This document shows, in pieces, positions 13,041-22,870 of a stretch of 64,000 nucleotides of DNA; the stretch's first letter is position 1; each line of letters begins with the position of its first letter. The DNA is taken from contig CM066040.1 in assembly GCA_033557465.1 (NCBI GenBank), positions 324,402,297 to 324,466,296 of the forward strand, written 5' to 3'. Made by a program: the position numbers and the translations under genes. This DNA comes from Ichthyophis bannanicus (taxonomy: Eukaryota > Chordata > Amphibia > Gymnophiona > Ichthyophiidae). The notes under the pieces are model-generated. The model did not search any database. It was given only the letters and a program-made list of their open reading frames with translations, and was not told the DNA's origin.

Positions 13041-13710
13041 CGGAGCCTAAAACTGCTTGGTATGAGAGTTCTGGCGCGGGCCCGGGAACTTCAACCCAGG
13101 GTGAGGGGTCCCTTGCTTGGGCGCAACTGGCGGGTGGGCGGAGGGGTGACATTTCCTCTTCCTAGGGAAGGAGGGCCTGGTGAGGCGCGCACCACCGCCG
13201 GGGGGAAGCCGGGCCCTAGGATGGCTTCTAACGCTGGGAAGGTTAGCGAAGCACTGTGCGACCTGACGTAAGGCTTTGCTATTGAAGAGGTGATCTCCGT
13301 CACAGGGAGAATTACCCAGGTTATGCTGTGCCCGTCTACATAACTCGGACGCCTGCAACCATGCTGTACGGCGTGCTCTAATGGCAGAGCATCTGCTGAC
13401 CGACAGGAAGGAGTCTAGAGAAGCACGAGAAAGGAACCCAGAGATATTCGTGCAGTGATAAAGCAGCAAGGAATATTCAAAGGCCTTGGTTGCAGACAAG
13501 AAGGGAGACAACAGAGATAATCTCTCGGTGACCTCCCGGAGCGACAGACTCATATAAAAAATATATGAAATAATCCTGGACGCCAGCATAGACGTTTGGA
13601 AGGTTTGACGTCCTAGGGTATCTAGCGTCTTCGAGGCGCGGCCTGGAGGGAGAGAAGAATGCTTTTCCTTGCTTCCGGCCTTCCTCAGCGCAGATTCCAC
13701 CACAATGGAA

Positions 13711-13908
13711 GGACTGGGGTTTCTAGTCCCACAGGTGCTCCTTGTGGTCTTGGGCAAGCCACTTAACCCTCCATAGCCCATGTTCCCTGTAAAATAGTTA
13801 TCTCCGAGTTATAATGCCCTGTTCAATGTAATTTCAATTTGTTCAATGTAAACCGCACTGATGCAGAATAGCGCGGTATATAAGAGAATGTAAATAAATA
13901 AATAAATA
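13711..13908 (+). mobile_element. CORE/MIR-like SINE with LINE-type 3' tail
   Basis: About 198 bp flanked by AATGGAA at 13704-13710 and 13909-13915, a likely target-site duplication. The 5' half contains CTTGTGGTCTTGGGCAAGCC and CTTAACCCTCC, the CORE/MIR-type core. The 3' half ends TGTAAACCGC...GCGGTATATAA and (AAAT)n. Nearly the same sequence recurs at 60065-60263. The tail resembles that of the LINE ending at 17638. It interrupts the DIRS A gag. Confidence 0.85.
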
Positions 13909-15039
13909 AATGGAACGATGTGGAAGCTGGTGCTGCCGAAAACCCGGGGAGGGGGGCACCCGATACAGAGCATGCATCGCATTCGACGGTGCCGGAACCC
14001 TCAAAAGTGACCGCCAAGCCCCCAGCAGGAGATCCTGCAGGGAAGGATGCAGAGGAAGCATCACGGCGGCCCGTTCCACAGGGCGTGGAGTTAGGTCCGG
14101 GATAGGGATGGCCAGCAAGTCCGCCATGTCAAGGAGGAAATTCTGAAAAGACGGCTCTCCCGGAGGGGCTATGCCGTGGGAGGCGGTGGCGGGAGAGGCC
14201 GCCAGGGCACCGAGAAGCCTCTCGGGCTGATGCCCGCTGGGCAGAGGAGGGGACCAACAGCCCCGGACCGGGGTAGTCAACAGGCCGTCGTCGGCTCCTG
14301 AAATTGATTCCAAGCTAGGCATCGAAGGGGTCGATGGCACCGACGGAGCTGCCGGAATCGGCCTCGGCCCCAAACCCGGGGGCGGCGCTGCCCCCGGCAA
14401 CTGAAGCGGTTCCGTGGCGGCTGGAGGGCAGTGGCCAACGATCTCCGCTCTGCGTCGCGGGAGGGGACAGGGGCCGATCCCGAGACGTGTCGTGGCCAAG
14501 TCTTCGAGGCTGGATACCGATTCCAGGCTGGGCATCGAACCGAGCGATGAGATCAACTCCCTTCTAGAGGGCCCCGGCGGGGGCAGCCGCGCCGGCGGTG
14601 CTGATCCCGGGGAGCGGATCGGAACCGCGTCAATCGGCGTCGCGAGCATCAAGGGCCCCCGAGGACGAAGCTCGGTGGAGATGGGGTCATCCGACGCCGG
14701 CGCCGATGTCGGGCGGTGGGCACTGCCAGATGCCGGGCCCCCTCTCGAGCCCGCCTGACCCGGAGGGAAATCCTTCCGGGGCATACGACCCATCCCCGAG
14801 TGTACCCAGGTCGCCCGACGACGAGCCCCTGCGGGGAGGGAAGTGCAAAACTCCTGCGCCGACGCCGGGGTACCATTGCGGGATGGCGCGGTTCCAGGCT
14901 GGATCGAAGTGATCGAAGACCCCGGGGCCCCCTTTCTCGGAAAGGGCGGGGCCTTCGACGGCCGCGACGATGCTGGGGGGTCGCCCATCTGGGGCTAATC
15001 GACATACCCCGAGGCTCCCGGGGAAGGCTGACGGCGGTC

Positions 15040-15830
15040 CCTGGCGCTCGACACCCCTGCCGTCTCCGGCGGAGCGGTGCCGCGCAAACCCGGTACCACC
15101 CTCGCGCAGGGCTGGGATACCGGCAACCCAGCGCGGGTCGAAGCGACCGGCCCCGAAGGGAGCGAGTCCAGATGACCATCCCCGGCGAAGAGTGGAACCA
15201 TCGACGCCGACGCGCCCGAAGCGGGTACCACCTCCGCGCATGGCCTGAACGTACAGCCGCCAGACTGTGTCAAGTCGGTCGGCCCTAGAGCTGCCGAGGG
15301 CAGCGGCAGGTGATCCCCGGTGGGGAGCGGGTCACTCGACACCGACGCGTCGGCACCGCCAGAAGCGGATACCACCCCCGTAGGAACGCCATACCGGCAG
15401 GAGTCGGTCGGCCCCAGAGGCACCGAGGACCGTGGCTGACAGCCCCCGGTGAGGAGCGGAACGCTCGACACCGACGTCGAGGGGTCGGCACCGCCCGTAG
15501 CGGATACCACCCCCACGCATGGCAGGGATGAAGGAACGCCAGACTGGACCGATTCAATCGGCCCCGGACGATCCTCGGTGAGGAGCGGAACGGTAGACAC
15601 CGACACCGATGCCGGGGGGTCTGCACCGCTCGAAGCGGGTACCTCCCTCAAGCACGGCTTAGATATAGGGAGGTCAGACTCGGTCGAGTCGATCGGCCCT
15701 GGAGGCGCCGAGGACACCAGCTGACGATCCCTGGCGAAGAGTGGGACACTCGACACCGGCGCCGATGCCGGGGAATCGGCACCGCTCGAAGCGGGTACCT
15801 CCCTCGAGCACGGCTCGGGAATGTTCTGTG
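15040..15830 (-). repeat. Degenerate tandem repeat inside DIRS A gag
   Basis: Five to six copies of a 135-156 bp unit, which stays in one frame across the array. At protein level each copy repeats GAD..S.S.VPL, then GP.DS, then a PC..V.P/SAS block of about 40-52 residues. On the plus strand the words GGTACC/GATACCACC and GATCGGCCC recur at unit spacing. Element C gag lacks this expansion. Confidence 0.85.
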
Positions 15831-16419
15831 AGGAGCGAACCCCAGGAACATCCCGAAACCCCGTAAATGCTTTGGAGCCCGAGGACTCCCGCCGGGGTAT
15901 AGTAGCCAAGGGGGACTTGAGGGGTTGGCCGGAGCCGTCGCCATGCCGCGCATGAGACTCGCCCCTCAAGACTTGGCTAGTCTTAACAGACTGTTGCGTG
16001 GTTACCTGATCCTGGAGAGAAGAAAAACCCGATGACCGTGCCTTGGGCTTGAAAACGTCATCGAGGGATACCCAAAAAGGGAGGTCTTCCCCCGACACTG
16101 TAGCCAGGAGGACCCGGGGGGAAAGGGTCAGGCCCCAAACAAGAGAGGTACCAGGCATTGGAGTCCATGTGGAAAACTAAGTCCCCGCAGTGAGGGCACT
16201 TCTGGGGCTCCATGCTGTAAGCCCGGTAGGCCTCGGTGCCCAGAGGGAAAAAAGGTCCTGCTAGGCGACGAAAAATAAGTGAGAAAAGAAAAACAAAAGG
16301 GGCACAGAGGTGCCGCTGTCGGCGGGAAAAGCTGCGACTACAGAAACAAGAAAAAAAAGATGAAAAGTTCTGCGGTGGCAGGAGGGACGTCCTGCCTGCT
16401 CCGCGGAAAACGAAAAACT

Positions 16420-16574
16420 GGGGAGAGGCAGTAGGAAGGCTGGGAAGCTACCGCGCAGGCACGGTGGATGCTCCCAAAGGCTTTCTGATTGGATGCTGGG
16501 GAGCATTCCGGTGCGGGCTCCGTCGGCGACGTCTCCCATATGTGAAGACTCATTCCTGCTTGTTCCTGGAGATC
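16420..16574. repeat. DIRS A 5' inverted terminal repeat
   Basis: Reverse complement of about 11298-11455 with few mismatches. It ends in TTCCTGGAGATC, which pairs with the internal complementary region at 11597-11638. Because gag reads on the minus strand, this is the 5' end of the element. Confidence 0.9.
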
Positions 16575-16575
16575 G

Positions 16576-17638
16576 GGTTTATCTAATGTGTGTAATTATG
16601 AGAATATGTTAACTGAGGATGTGATGGTATCTTCAGAAGAGGTGGTTCAGAACTTGGGTGACTAATTGGATCTAATTCAATTCTAGCATGGCACAGGCGT
16701 CCTAGATCTGTACAGTGCTTTGGGACACTTACACCAAGTTAACGTTGGCAATGCAAGTTAGGCTATTCTTACAGCGACAGAAACTAAAAGACAGAGAGCG
16801 CAAATTTTGCAAAATGCTGCAGCCAGGGTGGCAACTAGCAGCCCCCATTCTCCACATGATGCATCCCCAAGTGCACTCTAAACCCTCTCCAACTAGCAAT
16901 GAACGCAGCCGCCCGTGTCCTGCATGGATCCTCCAGAAGGGACCACATAACTCCAATTCTGAAAGACCTCCACTGGCTGCCAATCCACAGCAGACTCACT
17001 TTCAAAGTACTTCTAATGACTTTCAAGGCCGTCAACAAGCAATCCTCCACTTCCTTCATGGACCTTATCCTACCCACTCCTACAAACAGGGCCAGAAGAT
17101 AGTTCGCTGCAAACACACTCATCATCCTTAGTGCAATAACAAAGTGCTCCCAGGCAGCAAAAAACAGAGCATTTGTATTTTATGCACCTACGCTCTGGAA
17201 TGCCCTCTCAACCACCATCCGGGCTATAACCAACCTCGCCCAATTCTAGAAGGCACTGAACCACCATTTATTCCTCCTACATTACTCCCTACCCGGCGAA
17301 CCAGCACAATCTAGCTTACCCTCCACCCACCACAATGACACCACCGACACACCCAGGACACGATAACATATCCACAATCCAAACACAAATCTGTATATAA
17401 CCTAATATGTTTGCATTATATGTAGTTCAGAGAGGAGCACTCATCCACAGCCATACCTGTAGCATACCTGTGGACGAACAGCTCATGTGTATACTGTTAA
17501 CCCTGTTAAACCAAGTTTCGAAACCTATTCTCTGTAATGTGCATCGCATGCTCTGCTGCATTGTACAAACTGTTGTTACATGTAAACCGTGCTGATTTTA
17601 AAGAGTGCGGTATAGAAATAACAAATAAATAAATAAAA
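16576..17638 (+). mobile_element. L2-like LINE, 5'-truncated 3' end
   Basis: From about 16710, the plus strand encodes the C-terminal end of an L2/CR1-group ORF2: a NAAARVLHG..RDHITPILKDLHWLPI stretch (16899-17000), then AFVFYAPTLWNAL near 17175-17205, with stops between. The element ends TGTAAACCGTGCTGA...TGCGGTATAGAAAT plus AAATAAATAAATA near 17585-17638. The first 130 bp (16576-16705) are unassigned. The same type of tail is seen on the SINEs at 13711 and 60065. Confidence 0.75.
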
Positions 17639-17648
17639 TTAATTTGCT

Positions 17649-18210
17649 GGGAGCGTGTGAGGAGAGGAGGTCTGCTCGTTGCTGTGCCCTGCTGTGGTCT
17701 TCATTCTGCTGGTGAAGTGCCTGATTCATCCGGCGGCGCCTCCCCCTGACGTCATCTTCGGGGGTTTAAAGCTCGGCGGTTTTGCTGCCTGCTTGGGAGC
17801 GTGTGATGAGAGGAGGTCTGCTCGTTGCTGTGCCCCGCTGTGGTCTTCATTCTGCTGGTGAAGTGCCTGATTCATCCGGCGGCGCCTCCCCCTGACGTCA
17901 TCTTCGGGGGTTTAAAGCTCGGCGGTTTTGCTGCCTGCTTGGGAGCGTGTGAGGAGAGGAGGTCTGCTCGTTGCTGTGCCCCGCTGTGGTCTTCATTCTG
18001 CTGGTGAAGTGCCTGATTCATCCGACGGCGCCTCCCCCTGACGTCATCTTCGGGGGTTTAAAGCTCGGCGGTTTTGCTGCCTGCTTGGGAGCGTGTGAGG
18101 AGAGGAGGTCTGCTCGTTGCTGTGCCCCGCTGTGGTCTTCATTCTGCTGGTGAAGTGCCTGATTCATCCGGCGGCGCCTACCCCTGACGTCATCTTCGGG
18201 GACTTATAAG
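17649..18210 (+). repeat. 146-bp tandem monomers, 5' UTR of the ORF1-only element
   Basis: Units begin GGGAGCGTGTGA at 17649, 17795, 17941 and 18087, an exact 146-bp period. Three units are complete and the fourth breaks into unique leader near 18200. Units differ by only a few substitutions. Their position directly upstream of an L1-type ORF1 parallels the tandem promoter monomers of rodent L1 5' UTRs. Confidence 0.93.
17747..18192 (+). promoter_or_regulatory. Four consensus CRE/ATF sites, one per monomer
   Basis: The palindrome TGACGTCA occurs at 17747-17754, 17893-17900, 18039-18046 and 18185-18192, in the same place in each 146-bp monomer. It is the consensus CREB/ATF site, and its conservation across units suggests a promoter role. 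The L1 at 52068 also carries TGACGTCA, at 52076-52083, nine bases from its 5' end. Confidence 0.6.
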
Positions 18211-18339
18211 TCGCTACCCTAAGCGGTACGCGGAAGCGGTTGCGTTCTAAAGGGGCGCGTTATTAAGGGGCTTGCTCCTTATGCGCTCCTTTGGCGCCCG
18301 TGGAGCGTGGAGTGTGAGAGCTGGCCAGTAAGTTGAAGC

Positions 18340-19560
18340 ATGGGTAGACGGAGGAAGCGTCCTCTAAATGTAAGTACTGAGAATCCTACCAAAGCCGTTA
18401 AAATATCTGGCCCCATGGATCGTCATCTAGTTTCTGTGTCTGGAAAGGAGGGGGAGGCCATTCCTGTAATCCCCACTCATCTTCTCAGTCATGACTCCTC
18501 ATGTGCATCGGGGGTTAGTATCTCTTCCCCCTCTGCTGCTGTTGTTAGTGCTGGTCCCGTTACGTCCTCCCCAGTGAGGAGGGCTGCACCACTGCAATTG
18601 GACGTACCATCTGCTTTATCTGCCTCTGGTCCTGTGTTGGATACCGGGAGGGTAGCTCTGCCCCGGATCTTATCAGTTCCCGAGTGTCCTGCATTGGAGC
18701 GACGGGACGGTGTTACCTTGTCAGGGGACCCCAAGGACGTTTCTCTCTCAGATATTTGGCTTGTGCTTTCTCGGATAGAGTCTTCTCTGAGTTCCGTTGT
18801 TGGTCAAATGTCGGACTTCACTAAAGACTCTGTAGCTAATTTCATTCAACATAATTCTCAGATTGAAGAGTTAGGGGAGCGATGCCAAAAGTTGGAAACC
18901 CAGTGTAAAGTGTTACAAAGTTCTTCATTGTCTTTTATGAGAGATAGTCTTATTCTTCATGCTCAATATGAGCTGTTGGAGAATAGTATGCGTGCTTTGA
19001 ATTTACGTTGTATAAATTTTCCTCGCACACGGTTCTTATCACCCCAGATACTGTTGGATAAATACTTGATTGATATTTTGGGATATCGGGAGAATAATAA
19101 ACCGTCTGTGACTAAACTGTTTTATATTCCCTTTAAAGGGTCTTCAGACCTAGGGGGTGCTGATGAGCCTGTGCCACCTCGGTCTCAGGAGTCCCTTAAT
19201 CTTTCAGAGTTTCTTGAGTCTTCTCAAGATAACATACCTACTAGGGCAACCCTTCTGGTGTCTTTTGCTTCCGAACTAGATAAAAATGCTGTGATGCGTT
19301 TATATTTTCTTCATAAGACATCCACTTTCTGTGGGGGGAGGGTGAATATCTTTCCCGATGTCTCCAGGAAAACTCAACTAAAGCGTCGGGCTTTTTTGAT
19401 GTTAAGGCCACGCGTTTTGGCGCTTGGTGCCACGTTTTTTCTTAAGTTTCCATGTAAGTGTTTAGTTACCTATCAGAGCACCAAGTATGTTTTTCTGGAG
19501 ACCTCGGCATTGGAGTCTTTTCTCCAATCTAAGGGTCCACCGATTACCTTAAATGTTTGA
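18340..19560 (+). CDS. L1-type ORF1 protein, intact, 406 aa
   Basis: RNA-binding chaperone of an L1-clade element. An uninterrupted frame starts at an ATG (MGRRRKRPLN) after the monomer region and ends at TGA 19558-19560. Residues 1-130 are basic, then Ser/Pro-rich. Residues about 133-215 are heptad-like (IEELGERCQKLETQCKVL), a likely trimerising coiled coil. ENSMRALNLRCINFPR (about 214-229) sits where L1 ORF1p starts its RRM with ENRSRRNNLRI. The C-terminal domain contains RVNIFPDVSRKTQLKRRAF and LRPRVLALGATFFLKFPCKC (about 334-374), resembling amphibian and fish L1/Tx1 ORF1 proteins. No ORF2 follows. Absence of stops suggests recent insertion. Confidence 0.88.
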   Translation: MGRRRKRPLNVSTENPTKAVKISGPMDRHLVSVSGKEGEAIPVIPTHLLSHDSSCASGVSISSPSAAVVSAGPVTSSPVRRAAPLQLDVPSALSASGPVLDTGRVALPRILSVPECPALERRDGVTLSGDPKDVSLSDIWLVLSRIESSLSSVVGQMSDFTKDSVANFIQHNSQIEELGERCQKLETQCKVLQSSSLSFMRDSLILHAQYELLENSMRALNLRCINFPRTRFLSPQILLDKYLIDILGYRENNKPSVTKLFYIPFKGSSDLGGADEPVPPRSQESLNLSEFLESSQDNIPTRATLLVSFASELDKNAVMRLYFLHKTSTFCGGRVNIFPDVSRKTQLKRRAFLMLRPRVLALGATFFLKFPCKCLVTYQSTKYVFLETSALESFLQSKGPPITLNV

Positions 19561-19806
19561 TTGATTCAGTAGTGGATTGTTAAAAAAAGAGTTTAAAACT
19601 TTTTTGAGTTGGCTTCCTCTCTCTTGTACACTCCTCTTGATGTGGACTTTATATGAATGCTTTACTGTGTGTATTTTTACTTTTGCTGTGTAGTGTTATC
19701 AGTAACTATCAGAGTGTCTGTATTTTCCTTGAAATTTCTCAATAAATGAAATTTAAACTTAAAAAAAAATAAAAATAAAAAAAAATAAAAATAAAATAAA
19801 TTTGCT

Positions 19807-20904
19807 CCCTATGGGGGCTCAACCTACATGTCAGATGCTAGTCCTCACTTTTTGGATAGTAAGGCGTAAGGGTCTTCTCCCCATCTAGCCAACAGATTAG
19901 ACTGGTGTACATGTTAGCTTGAGCTCCATTCATCTCAAGGCTGTCAGCTGTGTATTCCTGCCTTTCAGGAAATTTATCTGGTGCCTCCAGACTATGGAAT
20001 AACTTAGCTATGCAGCCAGCTAGGAGTCAAAATGATTTAACCTTCCAAAAATGCCAAAGGTGCGTTTCCACTGAACTACTGGCAGACTTTTTGGTTCTGC
20101 AATCCTCTCTCTAAGGTCATTTTATTTTGGGGGTTTGAAGCAGGATGTGGGTATGGTGGTCTGAATTATGTATTGGATCATCTACGATGGTGTCTTGACT
20201 GCACACTGCTTTGTCTTCTTTTGTTCATCGCTGAGTCTCATACTCACGCAGGGACCTCTATGCAGCTGAATATTTGCAGTTGGATGATACTTTTCCTTCA
20301 GGGAGGCAGGAAGGAGACATCGCTCCCAGATACACAAAGATTTTTTCCTTCAGTCACATGACAGTTCACTGATATCCTTCCAATGAAGCTTATTTTGTCC
20401 TGTCTTGATTTACGGATAAAACATGGAAGTGATGGGTGGCAGCACTTCCTTGTGAGCTTCTTCTTGGAAGCAAAGCACCTCTTTGTGTCCCTTATGAAGA
20501 TAGCTGACTATATGTGTGTAGAATTAGAAGTGTAAGAAGGGTAAACACAGAAGCTTCTAAGAATTGACCTGCAGCCACTGAGTCAAAGATCATTCTGGTA
20601 TGTGACAGACATACAGAGAGTAAGACAGGGGACCACTTTCATCCCTATGATGAAAGATCATCCAGCCTTCTCCAGAGGACTCCTCCTCATGCTTACAGGA
20701 GACTGATTAATTATCTGGGGCTTCTAAGCCGAGATCCTGGTTCTGCTACTCTCACTTTACCTCCAAGACCTTGGCTTTCCCATCTTATAACTGGGCAGTA
20801 AACTTATTCTCAGCTGGATCACTAAATTTGTAGAAAGATTTTCCAGGGCAGAGAAAGTTTTCGCTGTACGGTTCTCATGTGTGCATCAGGATGTAATTTT
20901 CCTA
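19807..20904. other. Unassigned intronic sequence
   Basis: Between the ORF1-only element and the next LINE tail I see no gene, clear transposon or structured repeat. Short ORFs such as 20173-20361 carry no recognisable motif. Confidence 0.5.
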
Positions 20905-21315
20905 AAATGTATTTATTTATTTAAAGTTTTTATATACCGCCTTTCTATAATTCAAGGAGGTTTACATAACGCAACATAACAGTGTAGTTACAACTGTTCT
21001 ACTACAAATTATTGTTCTATGTACAAAACCTATCTATAGTTAACAAGTAATGGTATATTGCCACGAAGGCAACTATGTACATCTCGTAAGAATAAGGAGG
21101 GGAGGGGCAGGAGTGCATAAGGAGGAGAATTTAAAGGAGTGGATTAAGTGGGACAGTGAAGCAAGTTACACTGGATCTGGGTTGTCATGGGGGATGGAGC
21201 CAAAATATTCTTGGAAAAGGAGTGCTTTTAATTTTTTTCGGAACTCTGTGTCGGCAGAGCAACTCGTAGGTCAGGTGGCAAGGCATTCCATTCTGAGGGG
21301 GCGTAGAGGGAGAAA
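20905..21315 (-). mobile_element. L2-like LINE, 3' part, left of DIRS C
   Basis: On the minus strand this ends TTATGTAAACC...GGCGGTATATAA and AAATAAATAAAT (plus-strand 20905-20975), the same style of tail as the LINE at 16576. It continues at 27094-28515 on the far side of DIRS C, so DIRS C inserted into it. Confidence 0.75.
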
Positions 21316-21686
21316 GCGTAGTTACTCACCTGTAACAGGTGTTCTCCAGGAGCAGCAGGAATCAGTCCTCACTTATGGGTGACGTCGGCGCCGACGGAGC
21401 CCTCGCGGAGCAATTTTCCCCAGTTTTCAAAGAAAGCCTTTGGGAATTGCAGCGCGCATGCGCGGTCGTCTTCCCGCCCGAAGGTGCCATCTTAGCCAGT
21501 CAGATGACATAGCTAAAAAAGACAGCATAAAAATTTGCAAAAGAACAGAAGCAGACGATTGCAACTCCAAGGGGAGGAGGGAGGGTAGTGAGGACTGATT
21601 CCTGCTGCTCCTGGAGAACACCTGTTACAGGTGAGTAACTACGCTTTCTCCAGGACCAAGCAGGAAGTCAGTCCTCACTTATGGGA
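21316..21686. repeat. DIRS C 3' terminus and internal complementary region
   Basis: Arms 21316-21372 and 21588-21644 form a 57-bp perfect inverted repeat. The adjacent 21645-21686 is complementary to the opposite end (27053-27093). The terminal repeat itself runs about 21339-21501. It includes the palindromes GTCGGCGCCGAC and GCGCATGCGC (21454-21463). Confidence 0.92.
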
Positions 21687-21821
21687 CTCCCAAGCTCAAG
21701 GCTACCGGAGACCCTAAGCACAAAAATGAGCTCCCTCTAGCTCAGCAGCACAGAAGGATAGAATCTTCGCTGAATTATCACCCACCGGTAGCCCACATCC
21801 GGGATGGAGGGTAGGAGTTGC

Positions 21822-22870
21822 TCAGACCTCAAAGAGATTACGGAGGACTGCCTGTCCGAAAGCACTGTCCCTACGGGACTCCCTCTCGAGACAGTAATGG
21901 ACCGCAAAAGTCTGGCTCGAAGACCAAGTAGCGGCCCGGCAGATGTCTGCCAGCGGAACAGAGCGGAGGTAAGCCACTGACGTGGCCTTTGCCCGAACGC
22001 AACGAGCCGTGACTCGACTTTCTAAGGAGAGTCCGGCTGCCCCATAAGCCCAAGAGATACAGTCCGCAACCCAGATGGACAGAGTACGCTTGGAGACCGG
22101 GAGTCCCAATTTATTGGGGTCAAAAGACACAAAAAGCTGAGCAGCTTTACGGTGCTCCCGCGTACGGTCAAGGTAGAAGTTCAATGCCCTTCTACAGTCC
22201 AGGGTATGGAGGACCGTTTCAGCTCGGCTGGAGTGTGGTCTGGGAAAGAAGGTTGGAAGTACCACCTCCTGATTGATGTGAAAAGGGGAGACCACTTTAG
22301 GCAGAAATTTCGGGTGAGTCCGAAGGACTACCCTATTCTTGTAGAACCTAGTGTAAGGGGGATCAGACACGAGGGCCTGCAATTCACTTACGCGCCTAGC
22401 GGAAGTGAGGGCTATCAAGAACAGTGTTTCCAAGACAGAAAACGGAGAGAACAGGTAGCCATAGGTTCAAAAGGCGGACAGGTGATCCGCTGTAAAACCA
22501 CATTCAGGTCCCAGTCAGGTGCTGGCGGGCGCAGAGGTGGTTTAAGTAGAAGGAGACCTCGGAGAAACCTCGCTACGAGAGGGTCGTTGGAGAGAGGTCT
22601 GCCGTCCACCGGCACATGATGTGCTGAAAGAGCACTGAGGTGAACTTTGACGGAGGTGGACTTAAGTCCCAGATTAGAGAGGTGTAGCAAGTACTGTAAG
22701 ATCACCGACACCGGGCAGGAGAAGGGATCCTGAGACTGTTGGGAACACCAGATTGCAAAGCGACGCCATTTAAGGGCGTAGCATTTGCGGGTAGAAGGCC
22801 GTCGCGAAGCCAAGACGACCTCCTCCACCTCCGCCGGCAAGAGAAGAGGAGCAAGGACTACCCTTTCAGC
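21822..22870 (-). pseudogene. DIRS C tyrosine recombinase, one frameshift
   Basis: Integrates the circular DIRS intermediate. The N-terminal SAM-like core-binding part lies in one frame (about 22870-22415: STRKCYALKWRRFAIWC, HLSALSAHH). The catalytic part lies in another (22433-21822: SARRVSELQAL with the first Arg, then WSSSQTFAVHY with the nucleophile Tyr). The frame changes at about 22415-22433, right after LSWK, consistent with a one-base indel. The HxxR box reads RCVR (codon at 22002-22004), whereas element D has HHIR at the same place, so the catalytic His appears replaced by Arg. The ORF probably begins within the overlapping RT frame. Confidence 0.85.

Larger units (their letters stand above)
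13041..16213 (-). pseudogene. DIRS A gag-like ORF with internal repeats, frameshifted and SINE-interrupted
   Basis: Gag of a DIRS element, a putative nucleic-acid-binding structural protein. The likely start is the ATG at 16213. Its first 30 residues contain CPHC...CLGPD, matching the N-terminal finger of the element C gag (CGRC...CLRCLGPD). A frame change follows. Open frames then run 16158-14995 (387 codons) and 14988-13843 (381 codons), rich in Pro, Ser and Gly. The C-terminal half (13047-13700) matches element C gag in the REVTERL...AWLQASEL...GDHLFNSKA region. The middle is expanded by a degenerate repeat (15040-15830). The SINE at 13711-13908 splits the frame. Confidence 0.75.
11277..16575 (-). 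mobile_element. DIRS-type retrotransposon A, gag-only (probably non-autonomous)
   Basis: The termini are inverted (11298-11455 versus 16420-16574). At the low-coordinate end an internal complementary region at 11541-11638 pairs with both termini, the hallmark of DIRS1-like elements. Only gag is present on the minus strand. Between the gag 3' end (about 13041) and the complementary region lie about 1.4 kb with no RT, RNase H, methyltransferase or tyrosine-recombinase motif. It resembles element C (21316-27093) in architecture but belongs to a different family. A SINE is inserted at 13711-13908. Mobility would require recombinase and RT supplied by an autonomous DIRS. Confidence 0.85.
17641..19806 (+). 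mobile_element. ORF1-only L1 derivative with tandem promoter monomers (HAL1-like)
   Basis: About 2.15 kb bounded by AATTTGCT at 17641-17648 and again at 19799-19806, a plausible 8-bp target-site duplication. The order is a tandem-monomer 5' region (17649-18210), a unique leader, one intact 406-codon L1-type ORF1 (18340-19560), then a short 3' UTR with AATAAA and an A-rich tail (19740-19800). No endonuclease or RT follows. Mammalian HAL1 elements likewise carry only ORF1. An ORF2 deletion within this copy is the alternative. Confidence 0.8.

Noticed and set aside
13047..13781. Single 244-codon protein
   Set aside because: It fuses SINE sequence (13711-13781) to the DIRS A gag C-terminal region; the first residues are read through the inserted SINE.
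14716..15288. 190-codon plus-strand ORF
   Set aside because: Antisense to DIRS A gag; composition follows GC-rich repeats, no family signature.
17679..18153. Three 60-codon ORFs as repeated small genes
   Set aside because: They are the same frame in each 146-bp monomer, a by-product of the tandem repeat upstream of ORF1.
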